Positions 1-15,800 are shown, counted from the first letter of the stretch. The stretch is DNA of 64,000 nucleotides from Antedon mediterranea (GCF_964355755.1 NC_092678.1:14354922-14418921), one strand, 5' to 3'. The notes: generated by a model from the sequence alone, not told the origin. Made by a program: numbers and translations.

Positions 1-410
1 ACTTAAACACATCTTCTGCATTGCAACTTATGATTTAATTAGGATTTGCTTGTTAATTATAGATTGTTGGTGTATGTTGTTTTTTTATGTCGGGAGTCCT
101 TATGGAAACAAGCTCTAGAGCTTATAGAGTTATCATCTTGCTCTCATCCTGTCATTTTATTATATGTATTTGTAATACTGTATTTATGAATGAGCAACAA
201 ATATAAAACAAACAAACGTTCTGCCATTCCTTATAATTGTATGAGTAAAAAAGCATGAGTATTCCTGTATCTGAAGTGTTTGTAAACACAATATTTCTTA
301 TAATATTCATATTGCATCAGCCACAAACAACAACAATCAATTATGTTATCAGTTGTGTCTAACAATAAGAATAAGAATCCTTATATTTTATGTTTATGAT
401 TTATTCACAG

Positions 411-860
411 AATGGATACACACCGATAAATATTTATCTGGAGCGTGATGATGTTAAATTAGAGATATTGTACTGTCTGATAACCAATGGTGAATCACCA
501 GCATTACCAAAAGAGGTAATTTGACAAAAATGTTAAATTGCAATAGTATGGCATACTGGTAATAGTACAGTATGCTTAATGATAATTATTATGTTTTGCT
601 TTGTTTTTTACCTTGAAACTTAAGAAGGTATTGTACTATATGTTAGTTATTATTAACATGATGCAACTTCTCTTGGTATAAATAATACATTTTAGCGACT
701 TTAAAAATATTTATTTATTAAAAATATAACATTTTTTTTATTTTTTTAGGAAGGAAGCAATGCTCTACATATACATCTAAGTGGTAGATATGTTAAACCT
801 ACGTTAGAAATAGTAACTAATCTCATTAAACTTGGTGTATCTCCAACATTACAGAATAAG
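411..860 (+). CDS. ankyrin-repeat exon pair, copy 1 (411-515, 750-860)
   Basis: Two phase-0/0 exons of 105 and 111 nt. The first reads NGYTPINIYLERDD..., the second EGSNALHIHLSGRY...; each is one ankyrin-like repeat with the TP/AL turn and the L-x-x-G-x-x-P second helix. Acceptors are ttattcacag and tttttttag; donors are gtaatt and gtaaag. Confidence 0.8.
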
Positions 861-3800
861 GTAAAGTACATAAGAGTAAGCATATATTCACGTGATCTAA
901 CATTGTGTAATTATGGGATGGGACTCAAACACACCTCAGATCACGAGTATGGTGTTGTTCATAACTCAGCTCTATACCTGAACAAGTGTGGTTACAGCAA
1001 TCAAATACAGTTGGACACCACTAACGTTCGTGGTACCGAAATTAAATCTCTAAATAGGAAATGAAAATATATATTTTTTTTAATTATCCGCATCCTTTGT
1101 TTAATTTAAATTGTTATTGTATAAAATAAGTACGTGTGATTTATAATGAACTTGAGAGAAAAGTGCCTTACGTACGTCTTCAATATTATGTAATAATAAT
1201 ATATCTTCATATCACATAGCATGAGGTAATAGGGATAGAGATAATTTATATACTAGATAAAAAAATAAATAAGATGGAAATAACACAGATCAATTAAAAT
1301 ATATATTAATTAATTTAGTGACCACCACTTTTAAAGAACTACCACCTATTGTAAGCGTCCATCTCTTTTAAAGGATCACCACACGTATGAAAGGTGGTTG
1401 CTTACGATATATATTATGTGACACATATTGTGTCACATAATAGTTTAAAGGACATTGGAAACCATAATCAATTCAAGTATACACTTAAACATATCTTCTG
1501 CATTGCAACTTATGATTTAATTAGGATTTGCTTGTTAATTAAGATTGTTGGTGTATGTTGTTTTTTTATGTCGGGAGTCCTTATGGAAACAAGCTCTACA
1601 GCTTATAGAGTTATCATCTTGCTCTCATCCTGTCATTTTATTATATGTATTTGTAATACAGTATTGATGAATGAGCAACAGATATAAAACAAACAAACGT
1701 TTTGCCATTCCTTATAATTGTATAAGTAAAAAGTATGAGTGTTCCTGTATCTGAAGTGTTTTGTAAACACAAAATGTCTTATAATATTCATATTGCATCA
1801 GCCGCAAAACAACAACAGTCAATTATGTTATCAGTTGTGTCTAACAATAAGAATAAGAATCATTATATTTGATGTTTTATGATTTATTCACAGTATGGAT
1901 ACACACCGATAAATATTTATCTGGAGCGTGATGATGTTAAATTAGAGATATTGTACTGTCTGATAACCAATGGTGAATCACCAGCATTACCAAAAGAGGT
2001 AATTTGACAACAATTTTAAATTGCAATAGTATGGCATACTGGTAATAGTATGCTTAAAATAATGATAATTATTATTTTTGCTTCGTTTTTTTACCTTCAA
2101 ACTTAAGAAGGTATTGTACTATATGTTAATTATTAAAAACATGAGGCAACTTCTCTTGGTATAAATAATACATTTTAGCGACTTTCGATTAATTTGATTT
2201 AAAAATATTTATTTATTAAAAATATAACATTTTTTTTTTTTTAGGAAGGAAGCAATGCTCTACATATACATCTAAGTGGTAGATATGTTAAACCTACGTT
2301 AGGAATAGTGACTAATCTCATTAAACTTGGTGTATCTCCAACATTACAGAATAAGGTAAAGTACATAAGAGTGGGCATATATTCCCGTGATCTAACATTA
2401 TGTAATTATCAGGTGGCACTCAAACACACCTCAGATCACGAATGTGATGTTGTTCATAACTCTATACCTGCACAAGAGTGGTTACAGCAACCAAATACAG
2501 TTGGACAACACTAGCGTTCGTGGTACCGAGATTAAATCTATAAATAGGAAATGAAAATATATAAATTTGTAATTATCCGCATCCTTTGCTTAATTTAATT
2601 TTGTATTTTATAAAAAAAGTACGTATGATTTATAATGAACTTGAGAGAAAAGTGGCCTACGTAAGTAAAGTCGAAACATAAGCTAATGCTAATGGCCTTG
2701 GTACCCATCTCCATTTCCTTAGCGTTTGGGCCAGGCTCCACTAAGTGTGTATGTGTGCGTGGGTACGGACGCCACTCCTCCCGCACACACGAGTCTGATT
2801 TACCTTCCCAGTACTTTTAACATACCGGTACCAATTTCTATCACCTGGGTGGGGAGGAACAATGTGGATAGAGAATCTTGCTCAAGGACTCAACACCGCA
2901 GTGGCCGGGCCGGGCTTGAACCGGCAACCTCTTGATTGCAAGTCCAATGCTCTAACCACTGCGCCACACAGTGCTCCACTAAGTGCTGCCTTACATACGT
3001 CTTCATTATTATGTAATATTACATCTTCATATCACATAGCATAAGGTAATAGGGATAGAGATAATTTATTGATTGAATTATCAATTTAACTATGTTTTAT
3101 GTGGACATGTCATTATAAAAATTATGGTTGAATTTAGAATGATGACTGGAAGCAATGTTCACATTAATCTTAATGTATAAACTACACAATTATGATTTCT
3201 TTTGTCAGTAAATTTGCAAAATTAGTGAATCCACAGACAATTGATATAATTAGGTCTACGTTCAGAGTATACGCACCAGCAAAACCTTTTATTTTAATTT
3301 AGTTGTGTATCATTTATCATTGCATAACTAAAGTGATTTTCTGCAATAACCTGTATGTATAATGTCTTTATTGGATGGAAACACCCCGCTGCATGAATAC
3401 ATGCGTTCAAATAAATCTACCTTAGAAGTAGTAAACTATCTCAGGAAACAAGGTGCTTACAGCACTAAATAAGGCAATATAGGGTTACAGATAAGTTATT
3501 ATAATCACACCTATAACGTACGTATGATCTGCACCGCAACAATATCTTATCCACATATTTTATATCATGTTACAATTGATTAAGTTATTTAGAATTACTT
3601 GCTGCAATAGTTATTTAGTAGATACTAAACGAGATATTACAGTTATTGTGAGATTGGTATATTGACTATATTTTATGTGGACATGTCATTATAAAAGAGC
3701 TGAATTTAGAATCATGACACAAAGCAATGTTTACGTTAACTATTAATTATGATTTCTGTTATGATTCTGTAAAATTACAATATAAGAAACAATTGATATA

Positions 3801-6800
3801 ATTCGGTCTACGTTCACAGGATATGCACTAGAAAAACGTTTTATTTCAATTTCTTTTTGTATTTTGTTTATCATTATCTAACTATAAATATTTGCCACAA
3901 TACACTGTTTGTATAAACTTCATGATTATAATTTCTTGAAAGGACGGAAACACTCCGCTGCACGAATGCATGCGTTCAAATGAACCTATCTTAGAAGTAG
4001 TAGACTATCTCACGAAGCAAGGTGCATCCGTAACAGCACTAAATAAGGTAAAATATGGCTACAGATAAGTTATATGATTACACCTAACGTCGGTGAAATT
4101 ATGTTTATTTATCTATTTTTTACCTTATTTAACAATGTAATGTTTTGGTGTAATGTCACTTCCAACAATGGCATCAAAATAATCAATAAGGATACGAATG
4201 AAATTAGGACTGGAAGAACACGCCGCGGAATGTTCAAACGTTTCTATTCCAGTACGAATACTACTTTCAATTACAACCTAACTATCTCATATTGCATCTT
4301 GCATAACACTCAACATCTCCTTACCACAATACTAATTTTCGAATAGATTCCAATATATTGATGGTGTGTGCTACTGATATTTTGTACGCTTAATAATAAA
4401 CTTCTTCATAATAATTGTTTTCTCTATAGGACAGAAACACCCCGCTGCATGGATACATGCGTTCAAATAAACCTACCTTAGAAGTAGTAAACTATCTCAC
4501 AATGAAGGGTGCATCAATAACAGCACTAAATAAGGTAATATAAGTTTAAAAATAATTTATATGATTACACCTATAACGTACGTATGATCTGCGCCGCAAC
4601 AATATCTTATCCACTTATTTCATATCATATTACAATTGATTGAGTTATTTAGAATTACTTGCTGCAATAATTATTTAGTAGAAATTAAAGAAGATCCTAC
4701 AGTTATTGTGAGATTGGTATATTGACTATGTTTTATGTGGACATATCATTATAAAAGAGCTGAATTTAGAATCATGACAGAAAGCAGTGTTCACATTAAT
4801 CTGTATGTATAAACTACATGATTATGATTTCTTTTATGATTCTGTAAAATTAATATAAGAGACAATTGATAATTCGGTCTACGTTCACAGGATATGCACA
4901 AGAAAATTTTTTTATTTAAATTTCTTTGTGTGTATTGTTTATCATTTTCTAACTATAATTATTTGCTGCAATACACTGTTTGTATAAACTTCATGATTAT
5001 AATTTCTTGAAAGGACGGAAACACCCCGCTGCATGAATACATGCGTTCAAATAAACCTAGCTTAGACGTAGTAGACTATCTCACGAAGCAAGGTGCATCC
5101 GTAACAGCACTAAATAAGGTAATATATGGCTACAGATAAGTTATACGATTACACCTAACGTCGGCGAAATTATGTTTATGTATCTATTTTTAACCAAATT
5201 TAAAAATGTAATGTTTTGGTGTGATGTCACTTACAACAATGGCATCAAAATAATCAATAAGGATACGAATGAATTATGACCGGAAGAACACGCCGCGGAA
5301 TGTTCAAACGTTTCTATTCCAGTACGATTACTACAGTCAATATTACAACCTAACTATCTCATATTGCATCTTCCATAACACTCAACATCTCCTTACCACA
5401 ATACTAATTTTCGAATAGATTCCAATATATTCATGGTATGTGCTACTGTTATTTTTTACGTTTAATAATAAACTTCGTCATAATAATTTTTTTCTCTATA
5501 GGACGGAAACACCCCGCTGCATGAATACATGCGTTCAAATAAACCTACCTTAGAAGTAGTAAACTATCTCAAGAAACAAGGTGCTTCAATAACAGCACAA
5601 AATAAGGTGATATAAGTCTAGAAATAATGTTTATGATTACACCTATAACGTACGTATGATCTGCACCGCAAAAATATTTTATCCACTTTATTTCATATCA
5701 TATTACAATTGATTGAGATATTTGGAATTACTTGCTGCAATAATATTATTATTTAGTAGTAATTAAACAAGATCCTACAGTTATTGTGAGATTGGTATAT
5801 TGACTAAGTTTTATGTGGTCATGTCATTATAAAACAGCTGAATTTAGAATCATGACAGAAAGCAGTGTTCACATTAATCTGTATGTATAAACTACATGAT
5901 TATGATTTCTTTTATGATTCTGTAAAATTACAATATAAGAGACAATTGATATAATTCGGTCTACGTTCACAGGATATGCACAAGAAAAACGTTTTATTTA
6001 AATGTCTTTGTGTGTATTGTTTATCATTATCTAACTATAATAATTTGCTGCAATACACTGTTTGTATAAACTTCATGATTATAATTTCTTGAAAGGACGA
6101 AAACACCCTGCTGCATGAACTCATGCGTTCAAATGAACCAACCTTAAAAGTAGTAAACTATCTCAGGAAACAAGGTGCATCCGTAACAGCACTAAACAAG
6201 GTAATAATGGGCTAAAGATCATTGCAAAATAAGGGAATGCGCAGATAATATTGATATAATTCGGTCTACGTTCACATCATATTCACAAGCAAAACCTTTT
6301 ATTTCAACTTCTTTGTGTATTATCTATCATTACCTAATTATAATTATTTGCTGCAATACACTGTATGTATAAACTTCGTGATAACATTTTTTTCTCTATA
6401 GGACGGAAACACCCCGCTGCATGAATACATGCGTTCAAATAAACCTACCTTAGAAATAGTATACTGTCTCACGAAGAAAGGCGCATCCATAACAGCACTT
6501 AATAAGGTAATATAGGTCTAGAAATAATTTATATGATTTCAACTAACGTACGTATGATCTGCACCGCAACATATCATCTTATCCACTTGATTAAATATCA
6601 TATTAAAATTGATTGAGCTATTTAGAATTACTTGCTGCAATAATTATTTAGTAGTAATTAAACAAGATCCTACTCCTATTGTGAGATTGGTATATATTGA
6701 GCAATGAAATTGATAATTTTTTTAATAGTTTTATGTGGACATGTCATTATAAATGTTTTGAATTTAGAATAATGACAAAAAGCAATGTTGACATTATCCT

Positions 6801-9800
6801 AAACTATTATGATGTGTATTATTTATCATAATCTAACTATAACTATTTGCAACAATAACCTGTATGTATAGACTCCATGATCATAATTTCTTTATAGGAC
6901 TGAAACACCACACAGCATGAATAATTAGTCATTTGAATGATAGTTGTTTTGTTTCTTCAACAACATATAATCCAAATTCTAGCAAATTGACTACGTCACC
7001 CATGCGCCATGCATGTACACAATACTAGTACAAAAATGCCTTTCATTAAATGTTACTTTAAACTTAATTGCAAATACAGTTAACATTAATTATAAATACT
7101 ATAACTTTATTACGTGAATTATTTCCCTTTGAAGATACGTATTTTATTATTGCCTGAGTTATTACCACATTGAGGGCACAGTTATTTTGTATGGAAGGCT
7201 GCACTCAATTTTAAGTTTTTCTGGAGATATTTAGCTTTTAAAACGTATTCACTCATTGTTTACTATGTTTAAATTTTACAAGTATATAGTGTACGGTAAT
7301 GATAGTTAATTATTATCGGGCTTACGCGGAGCTACACATTGGAAGGATGGGAGATGTCCTGTCAGTGGTCATTCAATATTACATTTACGGCGAAATTATG
7401 TTCCTTTATTTGGTTTTGACCCCATTGAAAAATGTAATGTTTTGGTGTGATGCAACTTACAACAATATCATCCAAATAATCAAAAAGGACACGAATGAAT
7501 TATGAAGGGAAGAACAGGTCGAGGAATTTTCCAACGTTTCTATTCTTGTACGAATACTACTTTTAATTACAACTATCTCATAATTATTATTGCATCTTGC
7601 ATTACGCTCAACATCTCCTTACCACAATACTAATTTTCGTATAGATTCCAATAATATTCATGGTATGTGGTACTGATATTTTTTACGTTTAATAATCCTT
7701 TTATAATACGGCCACATGAACATACACACTCCTGTGGTGAATTTCCGTATCTCCCTTTATGTCATTTAAATCGGAATAGTCATGAAGAAAGTAATGTATT
7801 GTGTATATGGCTGTAAATATACATGATTTGCAGTATTGTAATAAATACCAATGGATACGAAATTGCTTGTTAGTTAGTGTAAATAAGAACCGTCCTTCAT
7901 TATAGATATCTGTAAGTACAAGGTGTTTAGAAGTATACTAACTAGAATGTTTTACATATGTATATTTGTTGTTTTTAATTTATTTAAGTTTACCACAATT
8001 TTTAGTTTGTGATTTCCTTTTGATGAATACATTAAAATCAATATTTGAATTTCAGAACGGGGTTTACAATTACTATGAAACTGTGTACTTTGTATTGCGG
8101 CACGGTATTTTCTTAGAAGCTCTATGCTTAATTTAGAATTGACTTAGGATGTGTCTACAAAAATATTCATTTTGATTTGCTTGTTGTTTGCACTCACTTA
8201 CTACAATTTGGGTTTTATATCTCTGATTCCATAGACATATTGTTCCTTTGATTTCTAAATTGGTTTATAATATTTCTACTATTAGCAATACTTAAAACAC
8301 TGTTATGTTTATAGGAAGGAAAAACAGCAGTATCTGTTTTAGAAGAAAATACGGAGATAGAACAAACAGAAAAAATCAAGATTGTAGAGCATTTTGACAG
8401 TAAGCTATTATATTAAAGTTTTTAACATGAAAACGACAATGTTAGCAACAAATATTTGAATTCTGAAACAAATGTTATTCATAATGTTTACATAAAACCA
8501 TGAATTTGAATATATGTATGTTATGCGTATTTTTTATATTTTAATATTAGAATTATTGGTTCCTCCTGAAATATTTGCCAGGGGTAAACAGGCTATAAAA
8601 ATATATAAAAATGAACTTAAAGATGGTAAAATTGCAGTTGTGAATTCGAGATGTATGTTTCTTGGAAAGGAAGGTGCTGGTAAGACTAGCTGTGTAAAGG
8701 CCATGCTTAAAGAAAGGTAACTAATTGCAAATTATTTACGTATACATCATACATTTTAGTATTGAAAAAATTATCAGTGTATTTTTAATTATATATTTGA
8801 TGTAGATACTAATACTATTTTAATCATTTTACCTCACCATACGTTGTTAAAATAGATTCAATCCCGAAGAACCATCGACAGACGGTATCGTTACACGGAC
8901 AGTGTTTCAATCAAATAGTAAGAGTGAATGGAAGAGGATTAAAGATAAACACGACGGTAAGATGTGTGTAACTACCTGTAGAGTAGAAAATAGAAAAAAA
9001 AAAAGGTTTTTTTTCGAGTTTCTGCCGTCATGTGATGCCAAGCGAAATGTTGGATTAATATATGTGATTGTAGTACAGACAAGTAAAGTTTTTTTACACT
9101 CTTACTCTAGAGTTGTGGCTTACTTAATTTTGTAGACCTATCTTAGAGAAATTACCAACAATGTACCAGGAATAGGCACGATATGTAATGTTTAACATAA
9201 TTGATTGCACATTGATACAGACTAAATGAAATTCCGTGTTTCTCATAAACTCCAACCAGCATAATTATTTGTATACATATTGTTTTCACCAATTGCTATT
9301 TTTGTACAGATGCCGAGCTAACCAGGAAAATGCGTGAACATGTAATAAAACAAAGGATTGATAAGGAGTTAGGTATGTAATACCGCAACACAAATTATAA
9401 TATAAAGCTTTTTAACAATTGAAATAAATCATTTATCCTTCATATTTTTTAAACGGAACTATTATACAAATAATGAATGTTTATTAGTGTAATGATACAA
9501 TAGGCCCTAATGGCATGAGGTGAATGATGAAAGGTTATATATCAACGAGGCAACGCCGAGTTAATATTTAACTTTTCATAATTCAACAAATGCCATTATT
9601 TGTACCATTACACGAATATAACATTCATTATTTGTTTTATATAACATCAAAACAGATTCCTGTCATTTGAATCAAATAAAAGGTAGCCCTCTAGCCAAGG
9701 CCTACATTTCATTCACATTGATTAAAACAGTAACATTTGGTTTTTAATAATAATATATTAAATGTTATATTTATATGGATTTTATAAACTCACGTACTTT

Positions 9801-12800
9801 AGTGTTAATTATGTCCACAAACGACCAAACAATCCTAATACTAACAGGCCTAGGCCTAGGCTAGACACTAGTACTAGCTTGACGCTGATTACATTATAAT
9901 GTACTATTATGTAAAAATGAAATGCAATGTTGACAGTACATGGCCAGACAATACTGACTCTCATATGTTGTTGTTGTTTGGTATTTTAGGTATAAGTTAA
10001 AAACGTAAAGGTAGGCGTCTGGATCGTTTAAAATTTGTACTTGGTCAAAATGGTCGATATTTGGCAATCTATAAATAGTTTTATTTAATTTTATTTTATT
10101 TTCTAATAGAGGACAACCAAAGCCACCCAATTGGAGGTGATTCTGTGAACATTCCAAATGAAATAACTAGCATATGGGACTACGCTGGTCAATTAGACTA
10201 CTACATAACGCACAGGGTATGCCTATCAATATGTTCGTTTATTAGCAGAATATGATCTGATAATCACATAGATATATTAATGTAGTAGTAGTGATAGTGA
10301 TAGTAATGGTGGTGGTTGTACTGGAAGTGGCAGTGATAATGGTAGTAGTAGTAGTAGTGGTAGTGGTATTGGTATGTAGGGTCTATATTGCATTTTAATA
10401 ATCTGAAAACAATTATATTCTAATAATATTTTTGTCGATATACAGTATATTGTTTTCCTTCACTTGTTAAACAAGCGAAGATGGCTTTATCTCAATAGAG
10501 TTGCCCAGACATCTATCTCATATTACATTAAGATTACAATTAAGAGTAGTCTTTTTAGTATAATTATCATGGCTTGCACCATGTTCTTGACACGCACGTG
10601 TATATTAATGTGTAATATGTCTTTAAAACATTGTTTAATAATAGTATTATATACTACGAAGAACTTGCAGTCCAGATTCTTATATACGCATATACGGTGT
10701 TAAACTGTAATTATTTTCCTCCTTATATTCTTTAAAAAGAAATATAATATGTAGCGTTCTGATTTAACATTAGTATCGACATACTCGCTTCAATGTGCAG
10801 TATTCCCGCTACAATTATCATGTATTCCTATTTTCCGATCCTTATGTCTTGAGCTATATCCATTAGCACACCCCGGTCCTTAAAACCCAAAGGAATTTTT
10901 TTATTTATTTTTTTCTTATTTGAATTATTTTTTCTTGACATCAATTTTTATTTTTCAATTTGAATTGTTTTTTATTGTTATACTTTTGTTTTTTGCATTG
11001 TACTATCATGTCTCAAATTCCGACCGATTATCAAGTTTATTGTTTTCCCCATCTTCAATCAACCCAGATAACTTTACCTCCAATATTGACCCTGATTCAC
11101 AATTGTTTTCAAATAGCAACATGAGCACCTCCCAATATTACGATCCTAATGAATTTTCTGTTATTATCACAAGTGAATGTTTCTCTACTATCCATTTTAA
11201 TTCAAGGAGCATTTTAAAACATTTTGATGAGACATGAAACAGCTTTTAACATTACTAGATTTACCATTCGATGTAATTGGCGTAAGCGAAACATGGCTTA
11301 AGTACGATAATCCCTTGGTTCAACTCCCCAACTACCACTTTGTCTCCAATCACCGAACTCATAAAGACGGCGGTGGGGTTGCCATGTATATTCGTGATGG
11401 TCTTTAATTTTCTACAAGACATGATCTTCATTTCTATTTGCGAATACATTTTTATTGAGATTAATAGACCTCACTCTAAAAACATTGTCATTGGTACAGT
11501 AGATCACCATCCCTTGACCCTCTTCAATTTACGAACGAACTTGAATCTGTCTTATCAAATTTATCAAGAGAAAACAAAATTTCAATTCAATATTGATATC
11601 CTCAAATATGAATCAGATAACGATGCCCAATACTTTGTTAATTCCTTATTTAACAATCACTACCTTCTTCGCATTTACAGACCATCTCGTCTTACCAAAA
11701 CTACAGCTACCCTGTTAGACAATATCATAAGCAATCAAATTGACTTTCCAAACATGAGTGGATTGGACTGTATTTTACAGTGACATCTCTGACCATCTCC
11801 CAGTGTTTAATATTTCATTTTTGTCCAATGTTACTACTAGCTCAAACAGGGAAGATAAATCAGCTTTTAGGAAAATTAACCCCTCTACATTAGAACACTT
11901 CCGTCAAGAAGTGGCTACTCAACAGTGGACCAATGTATTTTACAAGCAGGACCCCGATATAGCATACAATTACTTTGAAAACACACTAAAGTCCCTATAC
12001 GACAAAAACTTCCCCCTCCAGTACAATACTAAAAAAGACAAAAAAATAAAATCATGGATGTCTGACGGCTTGCTGAAATCTATAAAATATAAGCAGAAAT
12101 TATATGCCAAATTTCTTCACCGTCCGACTCCCATAAATGAAAAAGCTTATAAACTATACCGCAATAAATTGAATTCTGTAATCAAAATTCCTAAAGCTAA
12201 TTACTTCCAAAATATATTTCACAAACATAAAAATGATATCAAGGCAACTTGGAAGACAATTAATTCTCTGATTAACAAAAACAACAGCAACAATCCAATA
12301 CTCCCTTTATCTGCGATGGGGAATTGACCGAAGATCAGGAAAAAATGTCTAATGCGTTTAATAAATACTTTGTCGAAATTGGCCCCACCCTTGCAAACCA
12401 AATTCTCCGTGTTACCAAATCATTCAAATAATTCTTACCAAATCCAAATCCAAATTCAATATTTCATAACCCAGTTGATGAGTCTGAAATAGTCAAAATA
12501 ATAACCTCTTTTGAAAAAAAATAAATCTCCAGGTATTGATGACTTTCATACCAAGGCCATTAAATACATTGCTGACCTGATTTCCCTTCCCCTGTGTCAT
12601 ATTTTTAATCTTGCTTTATCCAGTGGTGTGTTCCCAGAGAGGATGAAGCTAGCGCGCGTTACCCCTATATACAAATCTGGTCCTAAATCTGATCTCTAAT
12701 TATCGACCCATCTCCATTTTATCCATTTTTTCAAAAGCCATGGAAAGAGTAATTTATGACCGAATATGTTCATTTATTACCAAATTCAACTTACTTTTCA

Positions 12801-15800
12801 ACAGACAATACGGTTTCAGAAAGGGACACAACACGTCAATGGCTCTCATCGACCTGACAAATAAAATTATAGACGCTTTCGAAAACCGCCATCTTACAAT
12901 CGGCATTTTCATAGACCTTTCCAAGGCTTTTGATACTATTGACCACAGTATTCTTCTACACAAATTATCTCACTATGGAATCCGTGGATCAGCAATTAAT
13001 CTCTTAAATAGTTACCTCTCCAATCGTGCCCAATGTACCAAATACTCTCACTCCATATCCACTTTTAGTCCTATCACATGCGGCGTCCCTCAAGGATCTC
13101 TACTTGGCCCCCTCTTATTTATTCTATACATCAATGATATTCACTTCTCTTCAAAGCTCCTAAATGTTTTCATTTATGCTGACGATACTACAGTACTTTA
13201 TTCTAACAAAAATGTCCAATCATTATTTAATACTGTAAACTCCAATTTGATCAATTTGTCTCAATATTTTGCAGCTAATAAACTTTCTCTTAATCATAAA
13301 AAATGTAGCTTCATCCTTTTTGGGACCCCACAACTATTAAAATCTATTGACTTATCAGCCAACAAAATTACCATTGACAACCAGGATACACCTTGTGTAC
13401 AATCAGCTAAGTTTTTAGGTGTAGTTATGTACAGCAATCTAACGTGGAAAAATCATATTAAAGAAGTAGAGAATAAGACTTCCAAAAGCGTTGGTATCAT
13501 ATCTAGGTTATCCTCATTTGTACACCTTAATATTCTTCGAACCCTCTACTGCTCCCTCATTCTTCCCTATTTGAGCTACTGTAACATTGTCTGGGCCAAT
13601 ACTTACGTGTCCAACCTCAGTAAACTGCAAATTATTCAAAAGAAGGCTATTAGGATTATATCTGGCGCTCCACCGCGGTCCCATTCTTCCCATTTATTTT
13701 CCAAACTTAATCTCCTCAAACTCATTGATATAAATTTAATGCAACAAGGCAAATTTGTATTCTCTGCCCTGCATTCTACTTCTCCAAATCATTTAAACAA
13801 TATGTTTATTCCAAATTTTTCGATTCACAATTACCCTACACGTTCTAGAACTGACTTACACATACCTATCCACAACACCAATTATTTTCAAAACAGTATT
13901 AGATACTCCGATCCATCAATGATGAACAATTTACCACCCCCAATTACAAATGCTGTTTCAATTTCTTTATTTTCCATTAAATTAAAACAACACCTAATGT
14001 CAAACTATTAAAAAGACAACGATCGAATGTCGCAATTTGATTTATGCTGCTGAACATTGATCAACTGTGGTTTTTGAGTTTTATTTTCTGATTCTACAAT
14101 TTGATTGATCTATTTCTTTAGATTTATTTATTTATTTATTTTATTATTTTTTTTGTCTTGTTTGTTTATCTTAATTTCCACTCTTATTTATTTTTTTTTT
14201 TCCATTTTATTTGCATAGGCATACCCAGCACAAGATTTCCTCATCTTCTCGGGATTATGCCTTCCTCCATAGCCAATTTTCTTTAATTCACTTTTCTTTT
14301 GTATATCCAACAATCATCTTTTTCATTTTTAATATACCTTACCATTTCTATTTATTATTTTGTATTGTATTGCTATGGAGGAAAATAAATGTCTTTTAAA
14401 ATGAAAATTATTGCATCAATGTAGGCTTACTACATGTCACTAATTATAATAAAAGACTCTCTCCCGATAGAATATGGATAACTATTCATCATAATAACCA
14501 CCTTGTATCTGTATTTTGTTCAGTTTTTCCTAACAAATACAGCATCGTACTGTGTTGCATTTAATGCTTTGGATAACTTGGATGAACCAGCTAATGCACG
14601 AGATCCAGCAAATGTAAGTTCAACATTATTTTAAACTTCAATTATTAATATTATTATATACTAATATAGATTATTACATTATATTTTTTTATTTGTATTT
14701 TAGGGTCTACTAGGAATGACTAATTTAGACATGAATTTGTTCTGGATAAGGTCAGTATACGAGCATACTGTGGCGCAACATGCTTCAGGAAAACCCATTT
14801 CAATTGATGGCAGGGTTTCTATAGAATCACCTCCCATCAGTTTGGTTGCTACTCATATGGACAAATTGCCATCATGGAGAAAATCGAGAAATCGGAAAAA
14901 GGTAATTCATTCTTGTGTTAATGAACTGAACAATCTAACATGGTATGAAACTGAACACCAATAATGCTAATTTAGCTTATTAATTGATCATCATCCAATT
15001 TCATTCTTGTATCAATAGATGCTGTCATAATATTAAAAAATAAAACAAAGCAGATTGCAGAAGGTGTAGTAAAGTCAAGTAACACAAATATTGTACACTA
15101 AATACAAAATAACCGTATTACTACCAATAAACATAAATAAACCAAATACAGAAAAAATTGATTGTAACTTATTTGTGTACATAAGAATCCTCTATATACA
15201 AAATTGAGTTTGAAATAATATATACCGGTATTGTATTTAATAAATGGAAACTTATGAAAGTCATACATCAAATAACTACTTTATAATAATGATAAATAAT
15301 ATCACAACAAAAGGACGACGTTAGATGCATTAGGAAAGATTATACATATCCTAGTCCTCCCTGCAGATAAAGGAAGACCAACAGTAAGTGTAACGTTAGT
15401 GTCAACATTATACAATTCCATCCGAATTGCATTAACACACTCCTTAGTCATTATTTTCAATCTATATCCACCGGCTGTGTACCCATTTGTATTCCTTCAT
15501 AAATGGATTTGATATTCCAGTTGATTAGCAATTCGGGTGTGTCATAATAATCAACAACCCAAAACATTTCTTCCATAGACAAAAATTAATATTACTCCAT
15601 TGGAGTTTTTTTAGAACTTAACAAGGCATTTGATTACATCAACCTTAATACCATTGTTAACAACTGAAATATTATGGTTTTCGTGGTATTTATTAGCATT
15701 GTGGGCCTAATGGTTTTCAAGTTATCTACCTAAGATACAACAATTATTGGAAATCATTCTTCCGATAAAATTTATTTATCAAGGGTTCATTTTAGGGCCT

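Larger units (their letters stand above)
1..2663 (+). repeat. tandem duplication of an ANK exon pair with its introns (about 1.48-kb unit)
   Basis: Sequence from position 1 to about 1182 reappears from 1483 to about 2663 at high identity, exons and introns alike. The left copy is cut by the window start. The right copy has a SINE inserted just beyond 2663; the flanking sequence resumes at about 2981. Open-looking reading frames here (for example 1394-1687) are intron sequence. Confidence 0.9.

Noticed and set aside
1394-1687. 97-codon open frame as a gene
   Set aside because: It is intron sequence that is present twice in the tandem duplication; the left copy does not keep the frame and start, and no motif is seen.
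2900-2975. Functional tRNA gene
   Set aside because: A and B boxes are present, but the stems are imperfect and the tRNA part is fused to a longer body with target duplications, as in a SINE.
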